Source: Aeromicrobium marinum DSM 15272
Lineage (GTDB): Bacteria > Actinomycetota > Actinomycetes > Propionibacteriales > Nocardioidaceae
NCBI RefSeq assembly: GCF_000160775.2
Contig: NZ_CM001024.1
Location: 2,818,691-2,882,690 of the forward strand
DNA length: 64,000 bases
Direction: 5' to 3'
This document shows, one piece after another, positions 1-7,741 of this stretch; position 1 is the stretch's first letter, and the number at the start of each line of letters is the position of its first letter. The notes beneath the pieces were generated by a model, which ran no database searches, was not told the origin of the DNA, and saw only the letters and a list, made by a program, of their open reading frames with translations. The translations under genes were made by a program, and so were the position numbers.

Positions 1-176
1 GGGGGCGGCGCGGGCCGGTCGGCGTCGAAGCGGTGGACGAACGACGCGTCGGCCGGCGGGGGCGGCGTGCTGGCCGGTCCCGAGGGGATCGGAACCGTCG
101 GCTCAGCCGCCGAGGCGTCCTGCTCGTGGGGCGGGACGGAGGGTCGGGGCGAGAACGGGTCAGTCGGTTCGCTCAT
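1..176 (-). CDS. N-terminus of proline-rich protein, probably HtrA/PepD-type serine protease (partial)
   Basis: Reading leftwards from an ATG at 176, the frame stays open for 58 codons to the window edge. It encodes a hydrophilic, proline- and serine-rich segment with no membrane helix yet. The start lies 16 nt after the end of the mprB reading frame on the same strand. In mycobacteria mprA-mprB is followed by pepD, an HtrA-family envelope protease whose cytoplasmic N-terminus is also proline-rich and precedes a single transmembrane helix and a trypsin-like domain. No catalytic residue is inside the window, so the family assignment rests on gene order and composition only. Confidence 0.5.
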   Translation of the reverse strand, partial: MSEPTDPFSPRPSVPPHEQDASAAEPTVPIPSGPASTPPPPADASFVHRFDADRPAPP

Positions 177-192
177 GGGTCAAGAGTCCTCT

Positions 193-1626
193 TCATCGCT
201 GAGACAGGTCTGAGAGCCGTGTGTGAGGCCCGGAAGAATCGGGTGCGGCCGGGATCGACAGCGAGAACGTCGCGCCCTCGCCCGGGTCGGAGGTGACGGT
301 GACCGATCCGCCGTGGCGTTCGGCACAGCGGCGGACGATCGACAGCCCGAGCCCCGAGCCGGGCAGGGTGCGTGCCTCGGTCGACCGGTAGAACCGGTCG
401 AACACGTGGGGCAGATCGTCGGGGCTGATGCCCGGTCCGTCGTCGGACACCACCACCGCGCCACCGGTCAGCCGCACCCGGACGGTGCCGCCGGCCGGGC
501 TCCACTTGGCGGCGTTGTCGAGCAGGTTGGTGACGGCGCGCTCGAGCATGCGGGGTTCGCCGATGACCATCCACGGGGACAGGTCCACGTCGAAGGTCAG
601 CGACGGCGCCCGCAGTCGGACCCGGTCGAGCGACTGGGTGACGACCTCGGCCAGGTCGAGCGGCTCCGGGTCGTTCTGCAGGGGTTCGTCGCGGGCGAGC
701 TCCACGAGGTCGCCGATCAGGGTGGTCAGCTCCTCGACCTGGGCGCCGACGTCGGCCATGATCTCGTCGCGCTGGTCGTCCGAGAGCGGACGGTCCGAGC
801 GGCCCGCCTGCCGGAGCAGCTCGATGTTGGTGCGCAGGCTGGTGAGCGGGGTGCGCAGCTCGTGCCCGGCGTCGGCGACGAGCTGGCGCTGGCCCTCCTG
901 CGAGGCGTCGAGCGCCACCAGCATCTGGTTGAACGCGATGGTGAGCCGGGCCAGCTCGTCGCGGCCGGACACCTCGATCGGGTGCAGCTCGTGGGTGCGG
1001 GCGACGTGCTCGGCGGCGGCGGTCAGCCGGCGCACGGGACGCAGCCCGTTGGCGGCGACCGTCCAGCCGACCATCCCGGCCACGAGTCCGCCGGCAGTGC
1101 TGGTGAGCAGCAGGATGAGACCCAGCCGGTCGAGCGTCCTGGTGACCGACTCCATCGGCTGCACCATGACGAGCGCGGACCCGGGGCCGGCCTGCACGGC
1201 GACGACGCGGTACGGGTCACCGTCGATGGTCGCCGTCCGGGCGGACGATGCCTTGCGCCCGATCGAGACCTCCAGCTCCTTGTGCGTGGGGCGGATGCTC
1301 TGGTTGCCGGTGAGCGTGGCGATCAGCTGGCCGCCCTCGACCCGGAAGATGTCGATGCCGGCGACGTCGAGCAGCTCGGCCTGGGTCCCGGTGAGGTCAC
1401 CGGGCGAGTAGCCGGCCGCGACCGCCTGCTCGGCGCGAGCGGTGATCGAGGTGTCGAGGTTGCTCACCAGCTCGGCCCGCACGACGAAGTACACCAGCGC
1501 GCTCATGGACCCGAGCGTCAGTGCCACCGCGGCGGTGGTGATGAGCGTGACGCGGGCCGCCAGCGAGACCTTGCTGGTGAACCGGTGGACCCGCCGGTGG
1601 GCGGCGTCGGTGGCTCCACGGATCAC
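193..1626 (-). CDS. mprB: MprB-type sensor histidine kinase
   Basis: Membrane sensor kinase of an envelope-stress two-component system, 477 aa. Domains in order: an N-terminal transmembrane helix (about residues 25-50), an extracytoplasmic sensor region, a second helix near 165-190, a HAMP linker, a HisKA box with the phosphoacceptor in GHELRTPL, and an ATPase domain with N box [12 protein letters not shown]1 box DDGPGIS and G2 box GSGLGLSIV. Its ATG overlaps the stop of mprA by 4 nt (ATGA), so the two are translationally coupled. MprB in mycobacteria senses cell-envelope damage through its extracellular domain. The probable protease gene immediately downstream fits that role. All kinase motifs are intact. 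Confidence 0.88.
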   Translation of the reverse strand: MIRGATDAAHRRVHRFTSKVSLAARVTLITTAAVALTLGSMSALVYFVVRAELVSNLDTSITARAEQAVAAGYSPGDLTGTQAELLDVAGIDIFRVEGGQLIATLTGNQSIRPTHKELEVSIGRKASSARTATIDGDPYRVVAVQAGPGSALVMVQPMESVTRTLDRLGLILLLTSTAGGLVAGMVGWTVAANGLRPVRRLTAAAEHVARTHELHPIEVSGRDELARLTIAFNQMLVALDASQEGQRQLVADAGHELRTPLTSLRTNIELLRQAGRSDRPLSDDQRDEIMADVGAQVEELTTLIGDLVELARDEPLQNDPEPLDLAEVVTQSLDRVRLRAPSLTFDVDLSPWMVIGEPRMLERAVTNLLDNAAKWSPAGGTVRVRLTGGAVVVSDDGPGISPDDLPHVFDRFYRSTEARTLPGSGLGLSIVRRCAERHGGSVTVTSDPGEGATFSLSIPAAPDSSGPHTRLSDLSQR

Positions 1627-2312
1627 GGCGGGGTCTCGCGCAGGACGTAGCCGACCCCTCGGACCGTGTGGAGCAGCCGGGACTCACCCTCGGCCTCGAG
1701 CTTGCGCCGGACGTAGCCGACGTAGACCTCCAGCGAGTTCGCGGTGGTGGGGAAGTCGAAGCCCCAGACCTCCTCCAGGATGAACGAGCGCTCCAGCACG
1801 CGCCGGGGGCGGCGCAGGAACAGCTCCAGCAGGGCGAACTCGGTGCGGGTCAGGGACAGAGCGCGGTCCCCGCGTCGCACGTCGCGGGTGCCCGGGTCGA
1901 GCGACAGGTCGGCGAAGACCAGCGGCGCCTCGTCCTCCAGCTCGGCGGACCGGCTGGACCGTCGCAGCAGCGCGCGCAGCCGGGCCAGCAGCTCCTCGAG
2001 CGCGAAGGGCTTGGTGAGGTAGTCGTCGGCACCGGCGTCGAGACCGTCGACCCGGTCGGTCACCGCGTCGCGGGCCGTCAGCACGAGGATGGGCACGTCG
2101 TTGCCGGCACTGCGCAGCGCGCGGGTGGCGTCGAGGCCTCCGAGCCGGGGCATCATGACGTCCATGACGATGGCGTCGGGCTGCACCTGGGGGGTCCGGG
2201 CGAGTGCCTCGGCCCCGTCGGAGGCCAGCTCGACGGTGTACCCGTTGAACTCCAGCGAGCGACGCAACGAGTCGCGGACGGCTCGGTCGTCGTCGACCAC
2301 CAGGATGCGCAT
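1623..2312 (-). CDS. mprA: MprA-type OmpR-family response regulator
   Basis: DNA-binding partner of the adjacent kinase, 229 aa, the usual OmpR-family length. The receiver domain (1-120) has the acidic pocket VVDDD, phosphoacceptor Asp51 in VMDVMMP, the TAR threonine and the KPF lysine near residue 100. A winged-helix domain follows, with [11 protein letters not shown] and a C-terminus ending [15 protein letters not shown], essentially the ending of mycobacterial MprA. It is the first gene of an mprA-mprB-(protease) operon on the minus strand. A CAGACT hexamer six nt before the ATG could be a weak leaderless -10 box. Identification by sequence memory is strong. Confidence 0.9.
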   Translation of the reverse strand: MRILVVDDDRAVRDSLRRSLEFNGYTVELASDGAEALARTPQVQPDAIVMDVMMPRLGGLDATRALRSAGNDVPILVLTARDAVTDRVDGLDAGADDYLTKPFALEELLARLRALLRRSSRSAELEDEAPLVFADLSLDPGTRDVRRGDRALSLTRTEFALLELFLRRPRRVLERSFILEEVWGFDFPTTANSLEVYVGYVRRKLEAEGESRLLHTVRGVGYVLRETPP

Positions 2313-2368
2313 GGGTCCAGTCTGCCCCGGATCCCTGAACCCCGGCTGAGATCACCCCCGCCCCCGGG

Positions 2369-2479
2369 CGGTAGGTGGGCAACCGAACCCACCGGCGGGC
2401 GGTAGGTGAGCAACCCCATGCGGGCCGTGATCGGTTGCCCACCCACCGCCGGCCACCGGGAAGGGTTGCTCACCTACCG
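2369..2479. repeat. 111-bp four-arm palindromic repeat element, copy A
   Basis: Four 16-bp arms of consensus CGGTAGGTGRGCAACC occur as two direct copies (2369-2384, 2400-2415) followed by two inverted copies (2433-2448, 2464-2479). Successive arms are offset by 31, 33 and 31 nt. The same architecture with identical spacing recurs at 5310-5420. Both copies sit in intergenic DNA; this one lies between mprA and the fructosamine kinase. The arms could form one long or two nested hairpins, or serve as an array of protein binding sites on one helix face (about three turns apart). Confidence 0.85.
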
Positions 2480-2521
2480 CCGGTCCGGGGTGGCGCCTGC
2501 GGCCGGCGGCGGGGCGTCGCG

Positions 2522-3382
2522 TCAGAGCAGCGAGCGTGCGGCGTCGGCCGCGCGGGGACCGTAGCTGCCGCCGAACATCACCGCGTGCACCAGCAGCGGG
2601 TGCAGGTGGTGCAGGGCGACCCGGTCTCGCCATCCCTCGGCCAGCGGGGCGGCCTCGTCGTAGGCGTCGATGATCCGCTGCAGGTGAGGAGCGCCGAACA
2701 GGGCGAGCATCGCCAGGTCGGTCTCCCGGTGACCGCCGTGGGCGGCCGGGTCGATGATCCAGGCGTCACCGTCGACGCCCCACACGATGTTGCCCGACCA
2801 CAGGTCACCGTGCAGCCGGGCCGGGGGCTCGAGGTCGCCGGCGAGGTCGTGGATGCGCCGCACGGCCGCCTCGATGACGGCGGCCTCCTCGGGCAGCAGG
2901 GCGGCCCGGTCGACGGCCGCCCGGACGTACGGCATGACGCGACGCGACGCGTAGAACTCCGGCCACGTGGGCAACGGACGGTTGGGCAGGGGGGCGAGGC
3001 CGACGAACCCGTCGGTGTCGGCGCCGAACGTCGGCGCGCCGGCCGCGTGCGTGACGGCGAGCGCACGGCCCAGGCGCTCGGCGGAGTCACCGGACGGTTT
3101 GGCGGGCTCGACCCAGGCGAGCACGAGGCAGTCGTCGGCGGCGGCGAGCAGCTCGGGGACGCGGGCGCCGCCGGCCTCGGCGAGCCAGCGCAGACCGGCC
3201 GCCTCGGCTTCGAAGAACCCGGCGGGAGCGTGCGGTCGGGTCTTGATCACGGCGCTGCGACCGTCGGTGAGCCGCAGGCGGGTGGAGGTGCAGATGTCGC
3301 CCCCCGCCACCGGGGTCGTGGACACCACACCGGTGCCGAGCAGCTGCTCGGCCCGCTGCGCCGTCCCCGTCATGCGTGCCAT
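2522..3382 (-). CDS. Fructosamine/ketoamine 3-kinase family protein
   Basis: ATP-dependent small-molecule kinase of the FN3K family (PF03881), 286 aa, normal family length. It has the APH-like fold: an N-terminal lobe with the ATP-lysine in SAVIKTRP, and a catalytic loop LHGDLWSGN followed by the metal-binding DPA (WIIDPAAHGG). Bacterial members phosphorylate C3 of protein-bound ribulosamine or erythrulosamine, which destabilises the sugar adduct and repairs glycated protein. It is the last gene of a minus-strand run after a small membrane protein and a low-molecular-weight phosphatase. I chose the ATG at 3382 because a TAACCT -10-like box lies 7 nt upstream, suggesting its own leaderless promoter. 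An ATG at 3373 is possible. Confidence 0.85.
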   Translation of the reverse strand: MARMTGTAQRAEQLLGTGVVSTTPVAGGDICTSTRLRLTDGRSAVIKTRPHAPAGFFEAEAAGLRWLAEAGGARVPELLAAADDCLVLAWVEPAKPSGDSAERLGRALAVTHAAGAPTFGADTDGFVGLAPLPNRPLPTWPEFYASRRVMPYVRAAVDRAALLPEEAAVIEAAVRRIHDLAGDLEPPARLHGDLWSGNIVWGVDGDAWIIDPAAHGGHRETDLAMLALFGAPHLQRIIDAYDEAAPLAEGWRDRVALHHLHPLLVHAVMFGGSYGPRAADAARSLL

Positions 3383-3389
3383 GAGCGTG

Positions 3390-3395
3390 AGGTTA
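3390..3395 (-). promoter_or_regulatory. -10 box TAACCT, leaderless start of the ketoamine kinase gene
   Basis: On the minus strand TAACCT is followed by 7 nt and the ATG at 3382. No Shine-Dalgarno sequence lies between. Confidence 0.45.
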
Positions 3396-3421
3396 CCGGG
3401 TGGTTCGGCTCTGCGGCCCGG

Positions 3422-3925
3422 TCAGGAGCGAGGTGCCGTACGGGCGCGGAGGTGCTCGACGATGCCGTCGACCGTGCGCTCGACCATCTCCAGGACGTCG
3501 CGGAAGCCCTCGTCGCCCCCGAACCAGGGATCGGGGACCTCGTCGTCCCGGTCGTCGGCGGCCGGGTCGAAGCTGCGGAACATCCGCACCTGCTCCTGGG
3601 CGTCGACCGTGGGCGCGAGGTCGGACATGTTCGCGAGGTTCGATGCGTCCATCGCGAGCAGCAGGTCGTGCTCGGCGTACCAGTCGACCGTGAACTTCCG
3701 GGCCCGGTGACGACTGGCGTCGTAGCCGGCCTCGGCGAGGGTGGCCGCCGCGCGCGGGTCCATCGGTTCGCCCACGTGCCAGTCACCGGTGCCGGCCGAG
3801 GCGACGGTGACGCGGTCGCCGAGCCCGGCCTCGGCGAGCCGGTGCTCAAGAACCACGTGGGCCATGGGCGACCGGCAGATGTTGCCGAGGCAGACGACCG
3901 CGACCCGGTAGGGCTCGGCCGGCAT
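3422..3925 (-). CDS. Low-molecular-weight protein-tyrosine phosphatase
   Basis: Cytoplasmic phosphatase of the LMW-PTP family, 167 aa. The P-loop VVCLGNICRSPMA (CX5R-S) is at residues about 9-21 and the general-acid loop DPWFGG near residue 130, so the active site is complete. The ATG overlaps the stop of the upstream membrane-protein gene by one nt (TGATG). LMW-PTPs remove phosphate from tyrosine, and members of the family also hydrolyse protein-bound ribulosamine 5-phosphate. Placement in one run with the ketoamine kinase makes that deglycation role plausible. A role in exopolysaccharide control through BY-kinase dephosphorylation is the alternative, since a BY-kinase is encoded at 45.5 kb. 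Confidence 0.9.
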   Translation of the reverse strand: MPAEPYRVAVVCLGNICRSPMAHVVLEHRLAEAGLGDRVTVASAGTGDWHVGEPMDPRAAATLAEAGYDASRHRARKFTVDWYAEHDLLLAMDASNLANMSDLAPTVDAQEQVRMFRSFDPAADDRDDEVPDPWFGGDEGFRDVLEMVERTVDGIVEHLRARTAPRS

Positions 3926-4308
3926 CAGCGCTTGCCGACGAGGCCGGCCACGACGGTCTGCGACATCGAGATGACGACGGAGGCGAGGACGGCCCACCAG
4001 AACCCGTCGACGAAGAAGGTGACGTCGAACGCGTCGGTGATGCGCTGCGTGAGCAGCAGAAGCAGCGCGTTGATGACCAGCAGCGCCAGGCCCAGGGTGA
4101 TGATGATGAACGGCAGGGACAGGACCTTGACGATCGGTCCGATGATGGAGCTGACCAGCGTGAACACCAGGGCCACGACGAGCAGCGTGATGACCCGCTG
4201 CGTCGCCGGGTCGTTCGGGTCGCCGATGTCCATGCGGTCGCCGAGCAGCCACGCGGAGAAGGCGAGCGCCACGGCGCTGACCAACCAGGTCGAGAGGAAG
4301 CGTTCCAT
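3925..4308 (-). CDS. Phage-holin-family small membrane protein (PF04020 type)
   Basis: Integral membrane protein of 127 aa with four hydrophobic helices (about residues 5-22, 38-55, 60-85, 105-125). Tandem IGPIVKVLSLPF and ITLGLALLVINALLLLL segments are typical of the DUF360/phage_holin_4_2 family found in most actinobacteria. The biochemical function is unknown, and the holin name comes from topology only. Its stop overlaps the phosphatase start by one nucleotide, so it heads a coupled gene pair. I start it at the ATG at 4308, because the upstream in-frame extension has no membrane character and would run antisense through the DMT gene. Confidence 0.8.
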   Translation of the reverse strand: MERFLSTWLVSAVALAFSAWLLGDRMDIGDPNDPATQRVITLLVVALVFTLVSSIIGPIVKVLSLPFIIITLGLALLVINALLLLLTQRITDAFDVTFFVDGFWWAVLASVVISMSQTVVAGLVGKR

Positions 4309-4334
4309 GACCTGATTGTGGCACCACCGGTCCG

Positions 4335-5279
4335 TCAGGTCGGGGGTGGCAGCGGTGCCGGTTCGCTGCGGCGGGAGGTCTGGGCGAGCACGACCCCGCT
4401 CAGCACCATCGCCATGCCCAGGATCTGCAGGGGCGTGAGCGTCTCGCGGAACCACCCCCAGCCGACCAGGGCGGCCACGACCGGTTCCAGCATGGCCACG
4501 ACGCTCACGATCGTCGCCGACAGCATCCGCAGGGCCACGAGCAGCAGGAAGAACGGCGCCACCGTGCCCAGCACCACGACCCACCCCATGGCGGCCCAGG
4601 CCGGCACGACGACCTCGTCGAAGCGGCCGAGGGCGGAGGCGTCCGCCCCGAGGGCATCGGCGGTCCACACCGGCTGGACGAGGTTCATCACGACGGTCGC
4701 CGCCGCGAACGACCAGACGATGACCTGCAGGGGGGAGTCCGCGTCCACCCCGCGTTCGCCGAGCAGGAAGTAGGTGGCGAAGCAGACCGCGGCGAGCAGG
4801 GCCATGGCGACGCCCAGCCCGTCGAACTCCAGCCCGCTCCAGATGCGGCTCACGACGGCCAGCCCCAGCACGGCCAGGCCCAGCGCCGGCCACATCCGCG
4901 GGGCCACCGGCTCGGACCGCACGAACCGCACCCACAGCACCACCAGCACGGGGCCGAGGTACTCCAGTAGCAGGGCGATCCCCAGCGGCAACCGGTTGAT
5001 GGCCACGTTGTAGGTCCACTGCACCCCGGTCACGCCCACCAGGCCCAGGCCGACCACCAGCAGCAGGGACCGCCCCCGGGGCGGGCGCAGCGCCGCCCGG
5101 TCGACGGCCACGGCGACGAGGACCAGCACGGCAAGGGCGGCGGTGATGCGCACCGACGTGAAGGTGTCGGTGGGGGTGCCCGAGCGCAACGGGATGCGGG
5201 AGACGCCGGCGTTGACCCCGAACAGCACGGCCGCGGCGACGACGAGCAGGTAGCCGAGCCGGGGCGATCGCGACGTCAC
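4335..5279 (-). CDS. EamA/DMT-superfamily transporter
   Basis: Inner-membrane metabolite exporter, 314 aa, with ten predicted helices arranged as two five-helix EamA repeats (helix 1 begins LGYLLVVAAAVLFGVNAG). Repeat 1 ends with YNVAINRLPLGIALLLEYLGPV, and repeat 2 carries the matching RMLSATIVSVVAMLEPVVAALVGW motif, the family signature. The substrate is unknown; relatives export amino acids or purines. I chose the GTG at 5279. The reading frame is open to 5414, but that extension is entirely the 111-bp palindromic repeat and gives low-complexity sequence unlike any EamA N-terminus. The gene stands alone between the small membrane protein and the divergent pat gene. Confidence 0.82.
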   Translation of the reverse strand: MTSRSPRLGYLLVVAAAVLFGVNAGVSRIPLRSGTPTDTFTSVRITAALAVLVLVAVAVDRAALRPPRGRSLLLVVGLGLVGVTGVQWTYNVAINRLPLGIALLLEYLGPVLVVLWVRFVRSEPVAPRMWPALGLAVLGLAVVSRIWSGLEFDGLGVAMALLAAVCFATYFLLGERGVDADSPLQVIVWSFAAATVVMNLVQPVWTADALGADASALGRFDEVVVPAWAAMGWVVVLGTVAPFFLLLVALRMLSATIVSVVAMLEPVVAALVGWGWFRETLTPLQILGMAMVLSGVVLAQTSRRSEPAPLPPPT

Positions 5280-5309
5280 CGGCCGATTCAACCAGCCCGC
5301 CCGGGTCGG

Positions 5310-5420
5310 CGGTAGGTGGGCAACCCTTCGCGCGGTGCGGCGGTGGGTGGGCAACCCTTCAGCCGCGGCAATCGGTTGCTCACCCACCGCCGGCGGTGAG
5401 GTTCGGTGGCTCACCTACCG
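5310..5420. repeat. 111-bp four-arm palindromic repeat element, copy B
   Basis: Arms at 5310-5325 and 5341-5356 (direct) and 5374-5389 and 5405-5420 (inverted) match the arms of copy A at 2369-2479. The offsets are the same 31, 33 and 31 nt. The spacers differ between copies except for short G/C-rich patches and an ATC just before the third arm, so arm identity and spacing are what is conserved. It fills the divergent gap between the DMT gene and pat. Confidence 0.85.
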
Positions 5421-5426
5421 CTCACC

Positions 5427-5432
5427 TATCCT
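5427..5432 (+). promoter_or_regulatory. -10 box TATCCT, leaderless start of pat
   Basis: TATCCT is followed by 6 nt and the ATG at 5439. This spacing places the transcript start at or next to the A of ATG and decides that start over the upstream ATG at 5406. Confidence 0.55.
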
Positions 5433-5438
5433 CAGGGG

Positions 5439-6494
5439 ATGGTCGCTCCCACGCCTCGTCCCGCGCTCGCGGGGATCCCCGTCTACCGCGCGGGACGACC
5501 GGCCGCCGACCCCGCGTCGAAGCTGTCGAGCAACGAGCTGCCGTTCGATCCGCTGCCGGGGGTGCTCGACCGCGCCGTCGCCGAGCTGCGTCACGTCAAC
5601 CGCTACCCCGACGCCGGCTGCACCGCGCTCACGACCGCGCTCGCCGGGCACCACGAGGTGGATCCGGACCGGATCGCGATCGGGACCGGGTCGGTCGCGG
5701 TCCTCTATGCCCTGCTGTCGGCCTTCTGCGGCCCGGGCGATGAGGTGGTCCTGCCCTGGCGGTCGTTCGAGGCGTACCCGATCGCGGTGGAGCTCACCGG
5801 CGCCGCGGGGGTGCGGGTGCCGGTCGGTGCCGACGGCACCCACGACCTCGCCGGCATGGCGGCCGCGATCACCCCGCGCACCCGGGCGGTGCTGGTCTGC
5901 ACGCCCAACAACCCGACCGGCCCGGTCGTGACGGCCGACGAGCTGGCGTCCCTCGTGGCCGCCGTCCCTCCGTCGGTGCTCCTGGTCGTGGACGAGGCCT
6001 ACGTCGAGTTCGTCACCGATCCGGCGGCGGCGTCCGGCCCGGACTGGCTCGACCGCGAGAACGTCGTGGTGCTCCGCACCTTCTCCAAGGCCCACGGCCT
6101 GGCGGCCCTGCGGGTCGGCTACGCCCTGGCGCACGCCCCGGTCGCCGAGGCCGTCCGCAAGGTGCTGCCGCCGTTCGGGGTCTCCGACGTCGCCCAGGCG
6201 GCCGCCATCGCCTCGTTGGAGAGCCTCGACGCGATGGGCGAGCGCGTGGCTGCCGTGGTGGCCGAGCGGGACGCGGTGGTCGCCGGCCTGCGCGGTCAGG
6301 GGTGGGACGTGCCGCAGGCGCAGGGCAACTTCGTCTGGCTCCCGCTCGGTGCGGAGGCCGTCGAGTTCGCCGCCGCTGCCCAGCCGCTGTCGGTCCGGGC
6401 GTTCGCCGGCGAGGGCGTCCGGGTGACCATCGGGCTGCCCGAGGTGAACGAGCAGTTCCTCGCCACGACACGGCGGTGGCGCACCGGCTCCTGA
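5439..6494 (+). CDS. pat: Aromatic/histidinol-phosphate aminotransferase (Pat)
   Basis: PLP-dependent class I/II aminotransferase, 351 aa. The Schiff-base lysine is Lys217 in RTFSKAHGLAALRVGYA. Other signatures are the cofactor-ring Asp in VVDEAYVEF, CTPNNPTGPV and the substrate-arginine region near the C-terminus. The N-terminal motif PALAGIPVYRAG and LSSNELPFDPLP match mycobacterial/corynebacterial Pat, which transaminates aromatic 2-oxo acids. HisC proper is the close alternative. Start chosen at 5439 because of the leaderless promoter. The upstream ATG at 5406 lies inside the repeat element. It precedes a branched-chain 2-oxoacid dehydrogenase operon, a neighbourhood common in actinobacteria and consistent with amino-acid turnover. 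Confidence 0.82.
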   Translation: MVAPTPRPALAGIPVYRAGRPAADPASKLSSNELPFDPLPGVLDRAVAELRHVNRYPDAGCTALTTALAGHHEVDPDRIAIGTGSVAVLYALLSAFCGPGDEVVLPWRSFEAYPIAVELTGAAGVRVPVGADGTHDLAGMAAAITPRTRAVLVCTPNNPTGPVVTADELASLVAAVPPSVLLVVDEAYVEFVTDPAAASGPDWLDRENVVVLRTFSKAHGLAALRVGYALAHAPVAEAVRKVLPPFGVSDVAQAAAIASLESLDAMGERVAAVVAERDAVVAGLRGQGWDVPQAQGNFVWLPLGAEAVEFAAAAQPLSVRAFAGEGVRVTIGLPEVNEQFLATTRRWRTGS

Positions 6495-6625
6495 TCGGGT
6501 TACCGTGGAGGCACGGTGTGACCCCGTTCACACCGTGGTCGCCCTCCCGGCCCCACCACGGCCGGCGGACGACCCCGACGCACCGGCCGCGGAGACCCCG
6601 CAGGCCGGCTGACCGAGGGAGCCGC

Positions 6626-7741
6626 ATGACTGCGCCCGTGCACCACCCGACCGGCCCCGAGCCCGTCCAGCTCCTGACCCCCGAGGGGATCAGGACCGAC
6701 CACCCCGACCACGTGTTCGACGGCGACACCGCGGCCGTCGCGGCGCTGTACCGCGACCTCGTGCTGGTCCGCCGCGTCGACACCGAGGCCTACGCGCTGC
6801 AGCGGCACGGCGAGCTGGGTCTCTGGCCACCGTCCCTCGGTCAGGAGGCGTGCCAGGTCGGTTCGGCCCGCGCCCTGCGTCGCCAGGACTTCGCCTTCCC
6901 GACCTACCGCGACCATGGGGTCGCCTGGAGCCGGGGCGTCCCGCCCGAGAAGCTGCTGGGGCTCTACCGAGGCGTCTCGCTCGGCGGCTGGGACCCCGCC
7001 GACCACGGCTACGCCCTGCCGGCGATCATCATCGGCGCGCAGACGCTGCACGCTGCCGGGTACGCGATGGGCGTGACCTTCGACGGCGACGTCGGCACGG
7101 GCGATCCCGACCGTGACACCGCCGTCATCGCCTACCTGGGCGACGGCGCCACCAGCCAGGGAGACGTCAACGAGGCGCTGGACTGGGCCGCGGTGTTCGG
7201 CCTGCCGGTCGTCTTCCTCATCGAGAACAACCAGTACGCCATCAGCTCGCCGGTCGCGCGCCAGAGCGCCGTACCCCTGGCGCAGCGGGCCGAGGGCTTC
7301 GGGCTCCCGGGAGTGCGGGTCGACGGCAACGACGTGCTGGCCTGCCACGCGGTCACGTCCGCGGCGCTCACGCGGGCGCGCGACGGGGAGGGGGCGACCC
7401 TCATCGAGGCCGTCACCTACCGGATGGGCGCCCACACCACCTCCGACGACCCCGGCCGCTACCGCGAGGCCGCCGAGACGGAGGAGTGGTCGGCCCGTGA
7501 TCCGCTGCTGCGGGTCCGGCGCCACCTGGAGTCGGTCGACTGGCCGGAGTCGTTCTTCGACGACCTCGACACTGAGGCCGACGACCTCGGCGAGCGCCTC
7601 CGGGCGGCCTGCCGCGCCCTGCCCGAGCCGGATCTCGCGACCCTGTTCGACCGGGTCCACGTCGACCCCGACCCGACCCTCGCGGCCCAGCGCGAGGAGT
7701 ACGTCGCCTGGCGTGCGGGGTTCGACGGGAGCGCGGCATGA
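6626..7741 (+). CDS. bkdA: Branched-chain 2-oxoacid dehydrogenase E1 component, alpha subunit
   Basis: Thiamine-diphosphate-dependent decarboxylase subunit, 371 aa, which with the E1 beta subunit decarboxylates branched-chain 2-oxo acids and reductively acylates E2 lipoamide. The TPP motif begins GDGATSQGD and ends with IENNQYAIS about 28 residues later. The region YRMGAHTTSDDPGRYR is typical of E1 alpha phosphorylation-loop regions. ATG at 6626 chosen with GAGGGAGCC upstream. Earlier in-frame codons run through pat in another frame. The stop overlaps the next start (ATGA), giving tight coupling with bkdB and then bkdC. A PDH E1 alpha is the alternative, but two-subunit E1 complexes in actinobacteria are usually Bkd. 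Confidence 0.88.
   Translation: MTAPVHHPTGPEPVQLLTPEGIRTDHPDHVFDGDTAAVAALYRDLVLVRRVDTEAYALQRHGELGLWPPSLGQEACQVGSARALRRQDFAFPTYRDHGVAWSRGVPPEKLLGLYRGVSLGGWDPADHGYALPAIIIGAQTLHAAGYAMGVTFDGDVGTGDPDRDTAVIAYLGDGATSQGDVNEALDWAAVFGLPVVFLIENNQYAISSPVARQSAVPLAQRAEGFGLPGVRVDGNDVLACHAVTSAALTRARDGEGATLIEAVTYRMGAHTTSDDPGRYREAAETEEWSARDPLLRVRRHLESVDWPESFFDDLDTEADDLGERLRAACRALPEPDLATLFDRVHVDPDPTLAAQREEYVAWRAGFDGSAA

Noticed and set aside
5280-5414. N-terminal extension of the DMT transporter to an ATG at 5414
   Set aside because: These 45 codons are the palindromic repeat itself and do not resemble an EamA N-terminus. The GTG at 5279 starts just before the first helix.
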